Part shown: positions 30,688 to 39,716 of the stretch, piece by piece | Numbering within the stretch: the first letter of the stretch is position 1 | Layout: each line of letters begins with the position of its first letter | DNA from: CAMAVH01 sp964628235 | GTDB lineage: Bacteria; Pseudomonadota; Alphaproteobacteria; SMXQ01 | Direction: 5' to 3' | NCBI GenBank assembly: GCA_964628235.1 | Contig: CAZVLU010000005.1 | Span: forward strand, 44,928-108,927 | Length of the DNA stretch: 64,000 nt | Program-made: the position numbers and the translations under genes | Notes under the pieces: model-generated | Told to the model about the DNA's origin: nothing | Seen by the model: the letters and a program-made list of their open reading frames with translations, nothing else | Databases searched by the model: none

Positions 30688-32907
30688 ATGGCTATGGAAG
30701 ACGATAGCGACGACCAAATGGACATGCTCTCGTCCGAGCCGGACGAGGCCGCCACCGGCCCCGCCTCCGAGGACGACAAGGAGAAGCGTGAGTCCGACGT
30801 GCGCCTTGCCGCGCGCATCGTCAAGACGATCCGCGACGACAAGAAGTTTCACGACAAAGCTTTCAAGCGGATGCAGCGCGACATGCAGGTCGCGATGCAC
30901 GGGCACGAGAAGGACTGGAGCGAGAAAAACTACAAGGCGAACATCACGGGCCGCCACGTCAAGCAGAAGACGGCCGCGCTCTACGCCAAAAACCCGAAGG
31001 CTGTCGCGCGCCGCCGGGAAACGCTCGACTTCGCCATTTGGGACGAGACGCCCGAATCGCTCCAGCTCGCCTTTATGCAAATCCAGCAGGCGGCGCAGGC
31101 GACGGCGCTCGCCGCGCAGACGCCGCCGACCGTCTCGCAAGACCCTTTGACTGGCGCGGTTGTCGAGGTTCCGGCGCAACCGCAGATCCCGCCCGGCTTC
31201 GCCGAGGCGCAGGCCCTTGTCGCAGATTTCCAGCAGGGTTTCGCGCGGCGCCAGCAGCTCAAGAAATTCGGCCGGACGCTCGAAATTCTATTCGCGCAGG
31301 CGCTTCGCGAGCAGCAGCCGGTAGACTTCAAGACCGCCATGAAGCAGCTCGTTCGGCGTGGCTGCACGACCGGCGTCGGCTATGTCGAGCTTGGTTTCCA
31401 ACGTGAATACGGCCCGGCGCCGGAGACCGTGGCGACCCTCACCGACGCGCGGACGCGCATCGAGCATTTGCGCCGGCTGTCCGAAGAGGCCGCAGAGGGC
31501 GAGATCGAGGAGATGGACGGCGAGATGGCCGAGCTTGAGCGCTCTGTCGCGTCGCTCCAGCAGGAAGAAGAGATCTTGTTGCGCGAGGGTCTTATTTTCG
31601 ACTTCCCCGCCAGCACGAAGGTTATTCCCGATCGGCTCTGCAAGTCGCTTGTCGGCTTTATCGGCGCGCGCCATGTCACCATCGAATATCTCTACACGCG
31701 CGACGAGATCAAAGAACGATTCGGCGTCGAGATCGGCAGTAATTATGTGCCCTACTCCGTCGAAGGGTTGCGGCAGTCCGGCGGCTTGGCCGACGACGAC
31801 GGGCAGGTCGAATTTGATTTGAACGACGACAGCAGCAACCGCAAGCGCGGCGGAGATCTGGTCTGCGTCTGGAAGCACTACGACAAGCCGAGCGGTCTCG
31901 TTTACATCGTCTGCGACGGCTACAAGGGCTTTTTACGCGACCCGGCGCCGCCCGATGTCTTCGTTTCCGACTTCTGGCCGTTGTACGCTTTGACGTTCAA
32001 TGCCGTGGAGAGCGAAGACGAGCTTTTCCCCCCGTCGGACGTCACGCTGCTTCTCGATATGCAGCGCGAATATAATCGCTCGCGGCAGGGCCTACGCGAG
32101 CATCGCGACGCGGCGCGCCCGCGTTGGATTTACACCAACGGCACCTTCGATGAAGAGGCGATTCCCGACTTTCAGAAGCTCAAGCCGTTCGAGGCTCTTG
32201 GCGTGGATAAAGACCCCGCGACAAAGATCTCCGACGTGCTCGAAACGATTCCTGTTCCCGGCGTCGACCCGAACCTCTACGAAACGGCGCAGCTCTTCAA
32301 GGACATGCAGCTCGTCGCCGGCACGCAAGAGGCACAGCTTGGCGGCCTTTCCAAGACAACGGCCACCGAGAGCGCGATTGCTGCCGATTCGTCCGCCACG
32401 TCGGACGGCTCCAGCATCGACGATCTCGACGGTTTCTTGAGCCGGGTCTCGCGCGCGTCGGGGCAAATCCTCTTTCGCGAGATGACGCCGGAGCAGGTCA
32501 CGAAGCTCGTCGGGCCTGGCGCCGTGTGGCCTGACGATTTGACGCTCGCGAATATCGCCGACGAGGTCTTCCTTGAGGTTGAAGCCGGCTCGACGGGCAA
32601 GCCCAATCAGGCGATCGAAATTCGCAATTGGAAAGAGATGCTGCCGTTCCTCATTCAGATGGGGAACATTCCGGGGCCGTGGCTCGCTCGGGAGAGCCTG
32701 CGTCGTCTCGATGACCGCCTCGATCTCACCGAAGCCGTGGCGGCCGGCATCCCGTCGATCGTCGCGCAGAACCAAAATGCGCAGCCCGCCACCGGAAACG
32801 CGGCCACCGACCCGGCGTCACAAGGCCCCGCCGGAGCGTCCAACGGCCCCGCTCCGCCTGGCGGGCCGGTCGGCACGGGACCGGCCTTCGGCAACAATCA
32901 AATGTAG
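30688..32907 (+). CDS. Portal protein (podovirus head-tail connector)
   Basis: 739 residues, starting directly at the terminase stop. The acidic N-terminal 30 residues are followed by the portal pattern: KFHDKAFKRMQRDMQVAMHG near residue 55, a long helical stretch with KQLVRRGCTTGVGYVELGFQ, and PLYALTFNAVESEDELFPPS, a Glu-rich arm, then SVTLLLDMQREYNRSRQGLRE-like clip and stem helices. The tail is a Gly/Pro-rich linker. The size fits podoviral portals, whose 12-mer ring is the packaging channel. Confidence 0.88.
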   Translation: MAMEDDSDDQMDMLSSEPDEAATGPASEDDKEKRESDVRLAARIVKTIRDDKKFHDKAFKRMQRDMQVAMHGHEKDWSEKNYKANITGRHVKQKTAALYAKNPKAVARRRETLDFAIWDETPESLQLAFMQIQQAAQATALAAQTPPTVSQDPLTGAVVEVPAQPQIPPGFAEAQALVADFQQGFARRQQLKKFGRTLEILFAQALREQQPVDFKTAMKQLVRRGCTTGVGYVELGFQREYGPAPETVATLTDARTRIEHLRRLSEEAAEGEIEEMDGEMAELERSVASLQQEEEILLREGLIFDFPASTKVIPDRLCKSLVGFIGARHVTIEYLYTRDEIKERFGVEIGSNYVPYSVEGLRQSGGLADDDGQVEFDLNDDSSNRKRGGDLVCVWKHYDKPSGLVYIVCDGYKGFLRDPAPPDVFVSDFWPLYALTFNAVESEDELFPPSDVTLLLDMQREYNRSRQGLREHRDAARPRWIYTNGTFDEEAIPDFQKLKPFEALGVDKDPATKISDVLETIPVPGVDPNLYETAQLFKDMQLVAGTQEAQLGGLSKTTATESAIAADSSATSDGSSIDDLDGFLSRVSRASGQILFREMTPEQVTKLVGPGAVWPDDLTLANIADEVFLEVEAGSTGKPNQAIEIRNWKEMLPFLIQMGNIPGPWLARESLRRLDDRLDLTEAVAAGIPSIVAQNQNAQPATGNAATDPASQGPAGASNGPAPPGGPVGTGPAFGNNQM

Positions 32908-32910
32908 GTC

Positions 32911-32952
32911 GTCTGTCTGATACTTGCTAAACCGCCATACAAACGCTAAACT
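32911..32952 (+). promoter_or_regulatory. Variant of the GTCTGATA element before the scaffold gene
   Basis: GTCTGTCTGATACTTGC starts at 32911 and is followed by CCGCCATACAAACGC, so it has the same order of words (GTCTGATA, then CCGNCATACAAA) as 7161-7202. It lies in the 69-bp gap between portal and scaffold genes and is probably a late promoter or operator for the head genes. The gap also contains TAAGGAGC, the ribosome site of the scaffold gene. Confidence 0.5.
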
Positions 32953-32976
32953 CCCCACCATTTTAAGGAGCTACCC

Positions 32977-33975
32977 ATGCCCCGATTGGACGATAACACC
33001 GAGGAATTGGACTCGTCCGCCGATTCCGAAGCCCTGGACGTAGCGAACGAAGCGGCCGAAGCGGCCGCTGCCGACGCAGCCGCGAACTCGTCCGACGCGA
33101 ACGGCGAAACCGAGGAGGATCTGCTTTCCGTCGTCCGAGACGTGGTCGACGAATCGCGAAAACCTGCCGAGGCGGCCTCGCCAGCCGAAGGCGAAGACGA
33201 CGGCCAGTCGGCCGCCGATCCTTCCTCCAAGAAGGAACAGGACGACGAGGATTACTCGGACGTCCCGTTTCACAAGCATCCCCGCTTTCAGCACCTTCTG
33301 CGCAAGTCGAAGGAACTCCAGACCGACGCGACGCGATACCGCAACGTCCAGAACTTCATGGACGGACAGGGTCTCGAAGCCGAAGAGGTCGCGGACGGGC
33401 TAGTCATCATGGGCCTCATGAAGACGAACCCGCGGGAAGCGTGGGCTCGCATGAAGCCCGTCGTTCAGAAATTGCTGATCGCCGCCGGCGAAGTGCTCCC
33501 CGAAGACCTGGCGCAGCGCGTGCAAAATGGCGAAATGAGCCAGGAAGCCGCGCAGGAAGTCAGCCGCTCGCGCGCTGACGTCCAGACTGTGCAGCACCAG
33601 CGCACTTTCGAGGAGCAGCAAGCCGCTCGGCGTCAGCACAACGATTTGGTGAAGAGCCTCGGGGATGCTGCGAATGCTTGGGAGGCGGATCGGCGGAAGA
33701 AAGACCCGAACTTCGCCGCAAAATTCGTGCCGATCCAGAAGGAACTGACGTATCTGCAAGCGACCGAAGGAAAGCCGACGACGCCCGACGGCGTCAGGGA
33801 CCAGCTCGCACGCGCCTACAAGGCCGTCAACGAGCAGGTCCGCGTAGCGGCCGCCCCCGATCGCCGAAAGCCTGCGTTGCGTCCCGTGACGGGCGGTCAA
33901 GCAAACGGCAACGCGAAGCCTCAACCGACCAGCACGCTCGACATCGTTCGAGCCAATCGGCGGGCCTCGCGCTAG
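32977..33975 (+). CDS. Scaffold / head-assembly protein
   Basis: 332 residues, with AAGGAG 7 nt upstream. The first 90 residues are very acidic and Ala-rich (DDNTEELDSSADSEALDVAN). The middle (FHKHPRFQHLLRKSKELQTD) and the C-terminal half are helical with many Gln, and the end is basic (ANRRASR). This is the composition of phage scaffolding proteins placed between portal and capsid genes. The role is to guide capsid assembly. Confidence 0.78.
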   Translation: MPRLDDNTEELDSSADSEALDVANEAAEAAAADAAANSSDANGETEEDLLSVVRDVVDESRKPAEAASPAEGEDDGQSAADPSSKKEQDDEDYSDVPFHKHPRFQHLLRKSKELQTDATRYRNVQNFMDGQGLEAEEVADGLVIMGLMKTNPREAWARMKPVVQKLLIAAGEVLPEDLAQRVQNGEMSQEAAQEVSRSRADVQTVQHQRTFEEQQAARRQHNDLVKSLGDAANAWEADRRKKDPNFAAKFVPIQKELTYLQATEGKPTTPDGVRDQLARAYKAVNEQVRVAAAPDRRKPALRPVTGGQANGNAKPQPTSTLDIVRANRRASR

Positions 33976-33993
33976 TAATCCAGGGTGACGTAA

Positions 33994-35070
33994 ATGTCTT
34001 TCACTCCCGACGAACTGACGAACATCAACAACAGCGCGCTCGAAGACTACATCGACAAGGGCAAGGTCTGGAAACAGAACGTCGCCAACAAGCCGATGCT
34101 CAAGGCGTTCAACGACGCGGCCGGCCGCTTCTCCGGCGGCAAGGAGTACGTCTCGTTCGGCGTGAAGGCCGGCCAGGGCGGCGGTTCGCTTACCGGCTAC
34201 ACGCATGACGACCAGGTCGGCTACTACAACCCGGCCACGACCAAGCGCGCCAAGTTTCCGTGGAAAGAGCATCATATCGGTATCACCATCACGCATACCG
34301 AGCTGAAAATCGACGGCATCGACATCGACGACAACGACGAGACGTCGGACATGAACGGCCGCGAGGAGCACGCGCTCGCCAATATCTTCGACGAAAAGCT
34401 CGACGATCTCGGCGAAGACTACTCCTACAGCCTCGACGACCTGCTCCACACGGACGGTTCCGGCGACGTGAAGGCTCTCGCCGGCGTTCCGTCGCTGATC
34501 CTCGACGTGCCGAACGCGGGTTCGACCGGCGGCGTCGGTCGCGTTGCGAATCCCTGGTGGGCCAATCGCGCGGCCACCGCGGCCTACGGCGGCGCCGGCG
34601 GCCAAGGCGCCATCACGGTCAATACCGCGAACGGCGGCGCGCTCATCGCTTTCTTGGAGTCGGAGCACCGTCAGCTCACGAAGTTTCAGGACGGCGCGAC
34701 CAAGTGGCGGGCGTTCTGCGGTTCGTCCTTCCTCGACGGCTATATGTCGGAGATCCGCGCGAACGGCAATTACTCGATGACCGGCTTCCGCGGCGAAGGC
34801 GTCGTCGACGGCGGCATGTCGGAGCCCTACTTCAAGGGTGTGAAGCTCGAATACGATCCGACGCTCGATCGCCTCGGCCATGCGAAGCGCATGTACTGGC
34901 TCGACATGAGCAAGAAGGGCGTCCGGCTCCTTTACATGGACGGCCAGCGCATGAAGAAGCACAACCCGGCGCGGCCTTACGATCGTTATGTGATGTACAA
35001 CGGCATCACCATGACGGGCGTTCTGATCGCCAAGAAGCTCAACACCTCGGGCGTGTACGACATCGCCTAA
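33994..35070 (+). CDS. Major capsid protein
   Basis: 358 residues. The position after the scaffold and the pattern NINNSALEDYIDKGKVWKQN, then KRAKFPWKEHHIGITITHTE and the late RPYDRYVMYNGITMTGVLIA, suit the HK97-fold capsid of podoviruses. Regions rich in Gly and Asn (GSTGGVGRVANPWWANRAAT) resemble the insertion loops of P22-like capsids. No protease gene is evident, and no long cleaved N-terminal arm is seen. A GC-rich terminator-like hairpin follows. Confidence 0.88.
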   Translation: MSFTPDELTNINNSALEDYIDKGKVWKQNVANKPMLKAFNDAAGRFSGGKEYVSFGVKAGQGGGSLTGYTHDDQVGYYNPATTKRAKFPWKEHHIGITITHTELKIDGIDIDDNDETSDMNGREEHALANIFDEKLDDLGEDYSYSLDDLLHTDGSGDVKALAGVPSLILDVPNAGSTGGVGRVANPWWANRAATAAYGGAGGQGAITVNTANGGALIAFLESEHRQLTKFQDGATKWRAFCGSSFLDGYMSEIRANGNYSMTGFRGEGVVDGGMSEPYFKGVKLEYDPTLDRLGHAKRMYWLDMSKKGVRLLYMDGQRMKKHNPARPYDRYVMYNGITMTGVLIAKKLNTSGVYDIA

Positions 35071-35080
35071 ACGACGCTGG

Positions 35081-35105
35081 CGGGGCGCTTCGGCGCCCCG
35101 TTTCG
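35081..35105 (+). terminator. UUCG-loop hairpin after the capsid gene
   Basis: CGGGGCGC (35081-35088), loop TTCG, GCGCCCCG (35093-35100), then TTTCGT. The perfect 8-bp stem with a UUCG tetraloop is very stable. The T-run is short, so it may be a partial terminator or 3' stabiliser that raises capsid mRNA. Confidence 0.75.
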
Positions 35106-35133
35106 TCCTGAACCCTTTTCTTTGGAGAAATCT

Positions 35134-35796
35134 ATGTACACTCCCAATGCGGGCGCCAGCGCCGAGGTCATTCTGTCGGCGGCCGTTGCCGACAGCGGCA
35201 CGTTCGATGTCGCCTACCCGACCGGCTACACGCAAAGCGACTTCAACGCCGGCCTGGCCGGCACCGGCAGCTACGTCATTCTCAACGACAACGACAAATG
35301 GACCGCCGCCGCCGGCGACGTCTCCTACTCGTTCGGTGCGTCGAACATCACCGTGACCAACAGCTCCGGCGTGTCGTGGTCGGCGGGGTCGAAGGTCAAT
35401 CTGTTCTTCGACATCGTCGACGGCAACGACATCGTCACCCTCTCCTTCCCCGTGATCTTGTCGAAAGTCTCGGCGGCCGATGTCGTGACGGATTTCCGTC
35501 CCGGTATCGACGGCACCATCGAGCATTGGTCGTTCACCGTGACCGATCCCGTGACGACCGCCGCGAAACTCGCGACGCTCAATATGGAGATCGGCACGAC
35601 CGACGTGACCGGCGGCGCCCTGGCGCTCACCTCCGCGGCGGCGACGCCGCTTGGCAAGGTCATTGCCGGCGCGGCCATCACGGGCGCCAACACGCTCACC
35701 AAAGCGAGCAAGCTGTCGATCGAAGCGTCGTCGGTGACGGCCTTTGTCGAGGGCCAGGGCGTTCTGCATATCCGCATCCGCAAGGCTGCGGCGTAA
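35134..35796 (+). CDS. Head decoration / beta-rich virion protein
   Basis: 220 residues from ATG at 35134, with GGAG 7 nt upstream. Nearly all residues are in beta-prone stretches (ILSAAVADSGTFDVAYPTGY, SYVILNDNDKWTAAAGDVSY), with many Thr, Ser and Asp and no Cys. The place between capsid and adaptor genes is usual for a decoration protein. The stop is repeated three times in frame (TAA at 35794, 35800 and 35806). Confidence 0.7.
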   Translation: MYTPNAGASAEVILSAAVADSGTFDVAYPTGYTQSDFNAGLAGTGSYVILNDNDKWTAAAGDVSYSFGASNITVTNSSGVSWSAGSKVNLFFDIVDGNDIVTLSFPVILSKVSAADVVTDFRPGIDGTIEHWSFTVTDPVTTAAKLATLNMEIGTTDVTGGALALTSAAATPLGKVIAGAAITGANTLTKASKLSIEASSVTAFVEGQGVLHIRIRKAAA

Positions 35797-35810
35797 GCGT
35801 AAGCGTAAGC

Positions 35811-35837
35811 GGCGGGGCGGTTAAAAGCCGTCCCGCC
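35811..35837 (+). other. GC-rich stem-loop without T-run
   Basis: GGCGGGGCGG (35811-35820) pairs with CCGTCCCGCC (35828-35837) over 10 bp with one G-U pair, loop TTAAAAG. It follows the triple stop codon. No T-run follows, so it may be an RNA-processing or protection signal in the head operon. Confidence 0.5.
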
Positions 35838-35874
35838 TCCCTACCCACCGCCACCACAGAGAACAGGTTCAGCT

Positions 35875-36390
35875 ATGGAAATCGCGAATGTCATGCTCGC
35901 CCTCGGCGGCGACACCGGGAACACCGTTCCCAAGCGCGGCGTGACCGCCGCAGAGATCGCCGTTTTGCGCTCGATCCACGGCAACGAAGCCGTCTTCGAC
36001 ATCGAGCCGCTTGGCGACGTCGAGCGCAGCCAGCGCGAAGAGCGCGGCCGCCTCAAGGCCGTTTACGGCCGGGCGATGGACGGAAATCAAAACTCCATCG
36101 TCGAGAGCCTGTTTCCCGGCGCCGCGGCGCGGCTTTTCGAGAAGATCGAGGAGCTGGAGATCGACGACAGCTTCTACAAGTCGGTCGAGCGCGCGCGTGC
36201 CGCGCCGAAAGCCGCCGAGCCCGTGGCGCCGACGCCGCCGGCGAAGCCCGGCAAGCCTCTCACGGCAAAGCAGCAGGCAGCGGCCGACAAGAAGGCCGCT
36301 GCGGCTGCGGCTGCGGCTGCCGGCGATGCTGACGACGAGGAAGACGGCATCGGGGATCTGCCGCCGGTCGGCGGCGACGTTCTCGGCTAG
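35875..36390 (+). CDS. Phage head-region protein with charged Ala/Lys tail
   Basis: 171 residues. Residues 1-100 form a mixed fold with NVMLALGGDTGNTVPKRGVT, EIAVLRSIHGNEAVFDIEPL and SQREERGRLKAVYGRAMDGN, the same start seen in phage proteins between capsid and adaptor genes. Residues 105-150 are a Pro/Ala/Lys linker with a run of nine Ala, ending in an acidic DDEEDGIGD. It could be a minor head or head-tail accessory protein. Confidence 0.6.
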   Translation: MEIANVMLALGGDTGNTVPKRGVTAAEIAVLRSIHGNEAVFDIEPLGDVERSQREERGRLKAVYGRAMDGNQNSIVESLFPGAAARLFEKIEELEIDDSFYKSVERARAAPKAAEPVAPTPPAKPGKPLTAKQQAAADKKAAAAAAAAAGDADDEEDGIGDLPPVGGDVLG

Positions 36391-36400
36391 GCTGTAGCTC

Positions 36401-37108
36401 ATGGCGCGCGGGAAAACTCTGCTTAGTCTGCTCGACGATTTCCGCGCCGAGTGCAAGCTGTCGCTCAATCCCGCGCACAACGCTCAAGTGCGCGATTCGC
36501 AGGTCAAGCAGCTCGTCCACACGCAAGAGTGGCTTTGGGAGGATTTCGCCTGGCCGCACTTGCGCGTGGAGCGAACTTTTGCCCTGGCTGCCGGGCAGCG
36601 CTACTACTCCGTGCCCGAAGATCTCGACATCAGCCGTATCGTAAAAATTGAAGTTAAATTTGGCGGTCGCTGGCTGCCTCTGACGGTCGGCGTCGGCGCC
36701 GAGCAGTACAGTCTCTATGACAGCGACATCGACGAACGCTCTTGGCCGATCGAGCGTTGGCGGATCGCCGAAGACGAGCAGATCGAATTTTGGCCGATCG
36801 GCACCGACAACGGCAACGCGGCCGATCTCGAAGGTTATATTAAGATCACCGGCATTCGCTATCTTCGGCCCTTGGTCGAGGAGGCTGACGTCGCCGACTT
36901 GGATAATCGCCTCATCACGCTCTACGCGGCGGCGAGCGCGATCACCGACACCAAAGAGGCGCAGAAGAAGCTGAACCAAGCGAATAAGCTCTATGCGCGC
37001 ATCCGTAGCGGTCTCATGCCGCGCCGGAAATTCCGCATGTTCGGCAAGCAGGACGACCGCCGCAAGCTCCGCGGGCCGCCGACCGTCTACTACCGGGTCG
37101 TTCCGTGA
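36401..37108 (+). CDS. Head-tail adaptor protein
   Basis: 235 residues. LDDFRAECKLSLNPAHNAQV, DSQVKQLVHTQEWLWEDFAW and RYYSVPEDLDISRIVKIEVK match a common podoviral adaptor family (P22 gp4/T7 gp11-type role). A DLDNRLITLYAAASAI helical segment and a basic tail follow. It should bind below the portal ring. The next gene starts 1 nt after its stop. Confidence 0.82.
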   Translation: MARGKTLLSLLDDFRAECKLSLNPAHNAQVRDSQVKQLVHTQEWLWEDFAWPHLRVERTFALAAGQRYYSVPEDLDISRIVKIEVKFGGRWLPLTVGVGAEQYSLYDSDIDERSWPIERWRIAEDEQIEFWPIGTDNGNAADLEGYIKITGIRYLRPLVEEADVADLDNRLITLYAAASAITDTKEAQKKLNQANKLYARIRSGLMPRRKFRMFGKQDDRRKLRGPPTVYYRVVP

Positions 37109-37109
37109 T

Positions 37110-39218
37110 ATGGGCACTATTTGGGTCAAGGAGCTTACGGGCGGCCTAGACACGCGCCGGCTGCCCGAGACCACGTCCGGCGGCGTTCTCATCCGGGCGG
37201 CCGACGGCCATATCACGCGCGGCGGCGAGTTTGAAAAACGCGCCGCTATGGTTCCCGAGTATGAGCTGCCGGCCGACACGGTCGGCCTCGCTTACGACAG
37301 CGACGGTATCGTCGTCTTCGGCAGCGACACGGCGCCGACGCTCCCTTCCGGGGTCTCTTACCAGCGCTTGCAGCATCCCGACAGCGTGACGGCGCTCGTC
37401 CGCGTCCCGTCGTTCGACCTCTATGCCGGCAAGATCTATGCTGTGGGCGAATTTGCCGACGGCAGCGTCTATCATTTCTACGACGGGACGCGCGTCCCCG
37501 ATTGGTACGACGGCCGCTCTCGCGCGGCGTTCCAGATCACGGGCGGCGGGGTCAACCCGGCGGCCGCGGCGTCGGGCACGTTCGAGATCACGGGCGGCAC
37601 CAGCAGCACGGGCGTCAACGTCGTCAGCGACATCGCGATCGACGGCGTCTCGATCATCGGCTCGCCCGTCGACCATACCGGCAACAACGCGACGACAGCG
37701 GCCGCCGTCGCGGCCGAAATCAACAGCCATACGTCGAGCCCGGACTATTCGGCCTCCTCCGACGGGCAGACGGTCTCGATTGTCGCGGCGACGACAGGCG
37801 TAGGCGTCAACGGCAAGGCTATTGTCGTGACGATCGGCGGAGACGTCACGACAGCGAATAACACGGGCATGAGCGGCGGGGCGGCGTCGACGACCTCGAC
37901 GCTTTCCTCGCTTACCGTCGATGGTGTCGAGATCATCGCCGCGCCGGTCGTTTGGGCGACGAGCAACGCCAGCACGGCGGCGGCAATCGCCACGGCGATC
38001 AATTCGTACACCAGCTCGCCGGATTACACCGCAACCGTCGTCGGCAGCACCGTCAATATCGTCGCGGCTCTCGCCGGCACGGCCGCCGACGGCCGGCTTG
38101 TCGGATTCGGCCTCGCCAACGGTCTTACCGTGAGCCCGAGCGGCACGTTGGCGCTCGCCAATGGCAGCGACAGCAGCGCTTTTCAGCCGGGCCTCTTCGT
38201 CAAGACCGTCGGCTCGAAGATGCACTCCGTTTCCGGCCCGAACGAGCATTTCTCCGGTATCCAGCAGCCGACAAAATGGACGACCGACACGACCGGCGCC
38301 GGCTTCATTGATATGTCGACACAGGCGTCCGGCTCCGAGGATCTGACGGCGCTCGCCAAGTATCAGAATTATGTCGCTGTTTTCGCCGAGCGCATCATTC
38401 AGGTTTGGTATTTCGACCCCGACCCGTCGCTCAATCGCCAGGTTCAGGTGCTCAACAACACCGGCACGGCGAGCCCGCGATCGGTGACACAATTCGGCGA
38501 CAACGATCTGTTCTACCAGGACGAGAGCGGCTTGCGCAGCCTGCGCGCCCGCGACGCCTCGAACGCGGCCGCCACGACCGACATCGGCGTGCCCGTCGAT
38601 TCGCTCATCATCGAGAAGCTGCGACAGCTCTCCGCCGAAGAACGCGAGCAGGTCATCGGCCTTATCGAGCCGAGCAACGGCCGGTTCTGGCTCATCATTC
38701 TCGATCAAGTCTTCGTGTTCAGCTTTTTCAGCGGCGCGAAGGTGAGCGCCTGGTCGACTTACAACATGACCGCGAATGTCGTCGTCGACGATGTCAGCTC
38801 GACAGTCACGTTTGAAGTCGAGCACGCCGTCGTTTTCCGGCGTCGCGTCTACCTGCGGGCGGGCGACAGGATTTTCGTCTATGGCGGTCTGTCCGAAGAG
38901 ATCATTTACGACGACACGCAAGCCGAAGCCTGGCTCCCCTATCTTGACGCCGACACGCCGACGGAAAAGAAGCCGTGGTCCGGCCTCGACGCTGCCGTCG
39001 AGGGCGCTTGGCAGGTTAGCGCCGCCATGCAGCCGGTCGATACGGACGCGGTCGACGAGCTTGCGATCGTCGACCGAACCACTTACGGGCTCCAGAGGAT
39101 TCCAATTGAGGGCTCCTCAACGCATATCAGCTTGCGCTTCAAGTCGCTCGGCGACGGCCCGGCCAAACTGGCAGCGGCCGTGATCCATTACAGCAGTCCC
39201 GACGGCGAGGACGGCTGA
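37110..39218 (+). CDS. Tail nozzle-like protein with two tandem inserted domains
   Basis: 702 residues from ATG at 37110. The outer parts (LTGGLDTRRLPETTSGGVLI, then FFSGAKVSAWSTYNMTANVV and HAVVFRRRVYLRAGDRIFVY) are beta-propeller-like, as in T7 gp12/P22 gp10 nozzle proteins. Between about residues 170 and 345 two similar modules of about 80 residues lie in tandem: each has a DGV-x-II step, an AATAAAVAAEIN or AAAIATAIN helix, then TSSPDY and a TVSIVAA or TVNIVAA strand. They share about half their residues, so they arose by duplication. Such Ig-like modules usually decorate virions. Confidence 0.8.
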   Translation: MGTIWVKELTGGLDTRRLPETTSGGVLIRAADGHITRGGEFEKRAAMVPEYELPADTVGLAYDSDGIVVFGSDTAPTLPSGVSYQRLQHPDSVTALVRVPSFDLYAGKIYAVGEFADGSVYHFYDGTRVPDWYDGRSRAAFQITGGGVNPAAAASGTFEITGGTSSTGVNVVSDIAIDGVSIIGSPVDHTGNNATTAAAVAAEINSHTSSPDYSASSDGQTVSIVAATTGVGVNGKAIVVTIGGDVTTANNTGMSGGAASTTSTLSSLTVDGVEIIAAPVVWATSNASTAAAIATAINSYTSSPDYTATVVGSTVNIVAALAGTAADGRLVGFGLANGLTVSPSGTLALANGSDSSAFQPGLFVKTVGSKMHSVSGPNEHFSGIQQPTKWTTDTTGAGFIDMSTQASGSEDLTALAKYQNYVAVFAERIIQVWYFDPDPSLNRQVQVLNNTGTASPRSVTQFGDNDLFYQDESGLRSLRARDASNAAATTDIGVPVDSLIIEKLRQLSAEEREQVIGLIEPSNGRFWLIILDQVFVFSFFSGAKVSAWSTYNMTANVVVDDVSSTVTFEVEHAVVFRRRVYLRAGDRIFVYGGLSEEIIYDDTQAEAWLPYLDADTPTEKKPWSGLDAAVEGAWQVSAAMQPVDTDAVDELAIVDRTTYGLQRIPIEGSSTHISLRFKSLGDGPAKLAAAVIHYSSPDGEDG

Positions 39219-39716
39219 ATGTGGCTCGACAGCCCCACGACCGCCGAATTTCTCGCCGTCGCATCGAACATGCGGCACAAGGATTTCGTCGAGTTTATCG
39301 CGCTCTCGCCAACAGACACGCGAGAGGATCTTGCTGCACTCTTGACGGAGCGCTACGGCAGCCACGAGAGCCTTATCGCGGTTCGCCGGAAAGCCGACGA
39401 GCCGCCCGTCGCGATCGGCGGTCTGATCGAGGCGCGGCCGAATGTCGTCACGTTGCTGTTTTTCGCCACAGACGATTTCCCCGACGTCGCCCTGCCTCTC
39501 GCGCGCTTTTCTAAGCGCCAGCTTTTTCCTCGACTTTTCGCGGCCGGCGTCCATCGCATCGAGTGCGTTTCGATGTCTGGCTACGAGGAATCGCACCGCT
39601 GGATCGAGGCGCTTGGTCTGCGGCAGGAGGCGCCGCCTCTGGCCGCCTACGGGAAGAATCGAGAAGATTTTTTGCAGTTTTCTTTGGTGAGCGATGCTGG
39701 TCCGGCTGGCGATTGA
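39219..39716 (+). CDS. GNAT-fold protein (podoviral internal virion A-like)
   Basis: 165 residues starting directly at the nozzle stop. VEFIALSPTDTREDLAALLT, ESLIAVRRKADEPPVAIGGL and EESHRWIEALGLRQEAPP have GNAT-like spacing (strand, strand, helix with the C-terminal acceptor part), although the CoA-binding Q/RxxGxG/A loop is poor. T7-like phages have a GNAT-like protein at this place (gp13). It overlaps the next GNAT gene by 23 nt. Confidence 0.62.
   Translation: MWLDSPTTAEFLAVASNMRHKDFVEFIALSPTDTREDLAALLTERYGSHESLIAVRRKADEPPVAIGGLIEARPNVVTLLFFATDDFPDVALPLARFSKRQLFPRLFAAGVHRIECVSMSGYEESHRWIEALGLRQEAPPLAAYGKNREDFLQFSLVSDAGPAGD

Noticed and set aside
28696..31179. 827-codon minus-strand frame across the lysis and terminase genes
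   Set aside because: It is opposite to clear holin, endolysin, spanin and terminase genes, and shows no domain.
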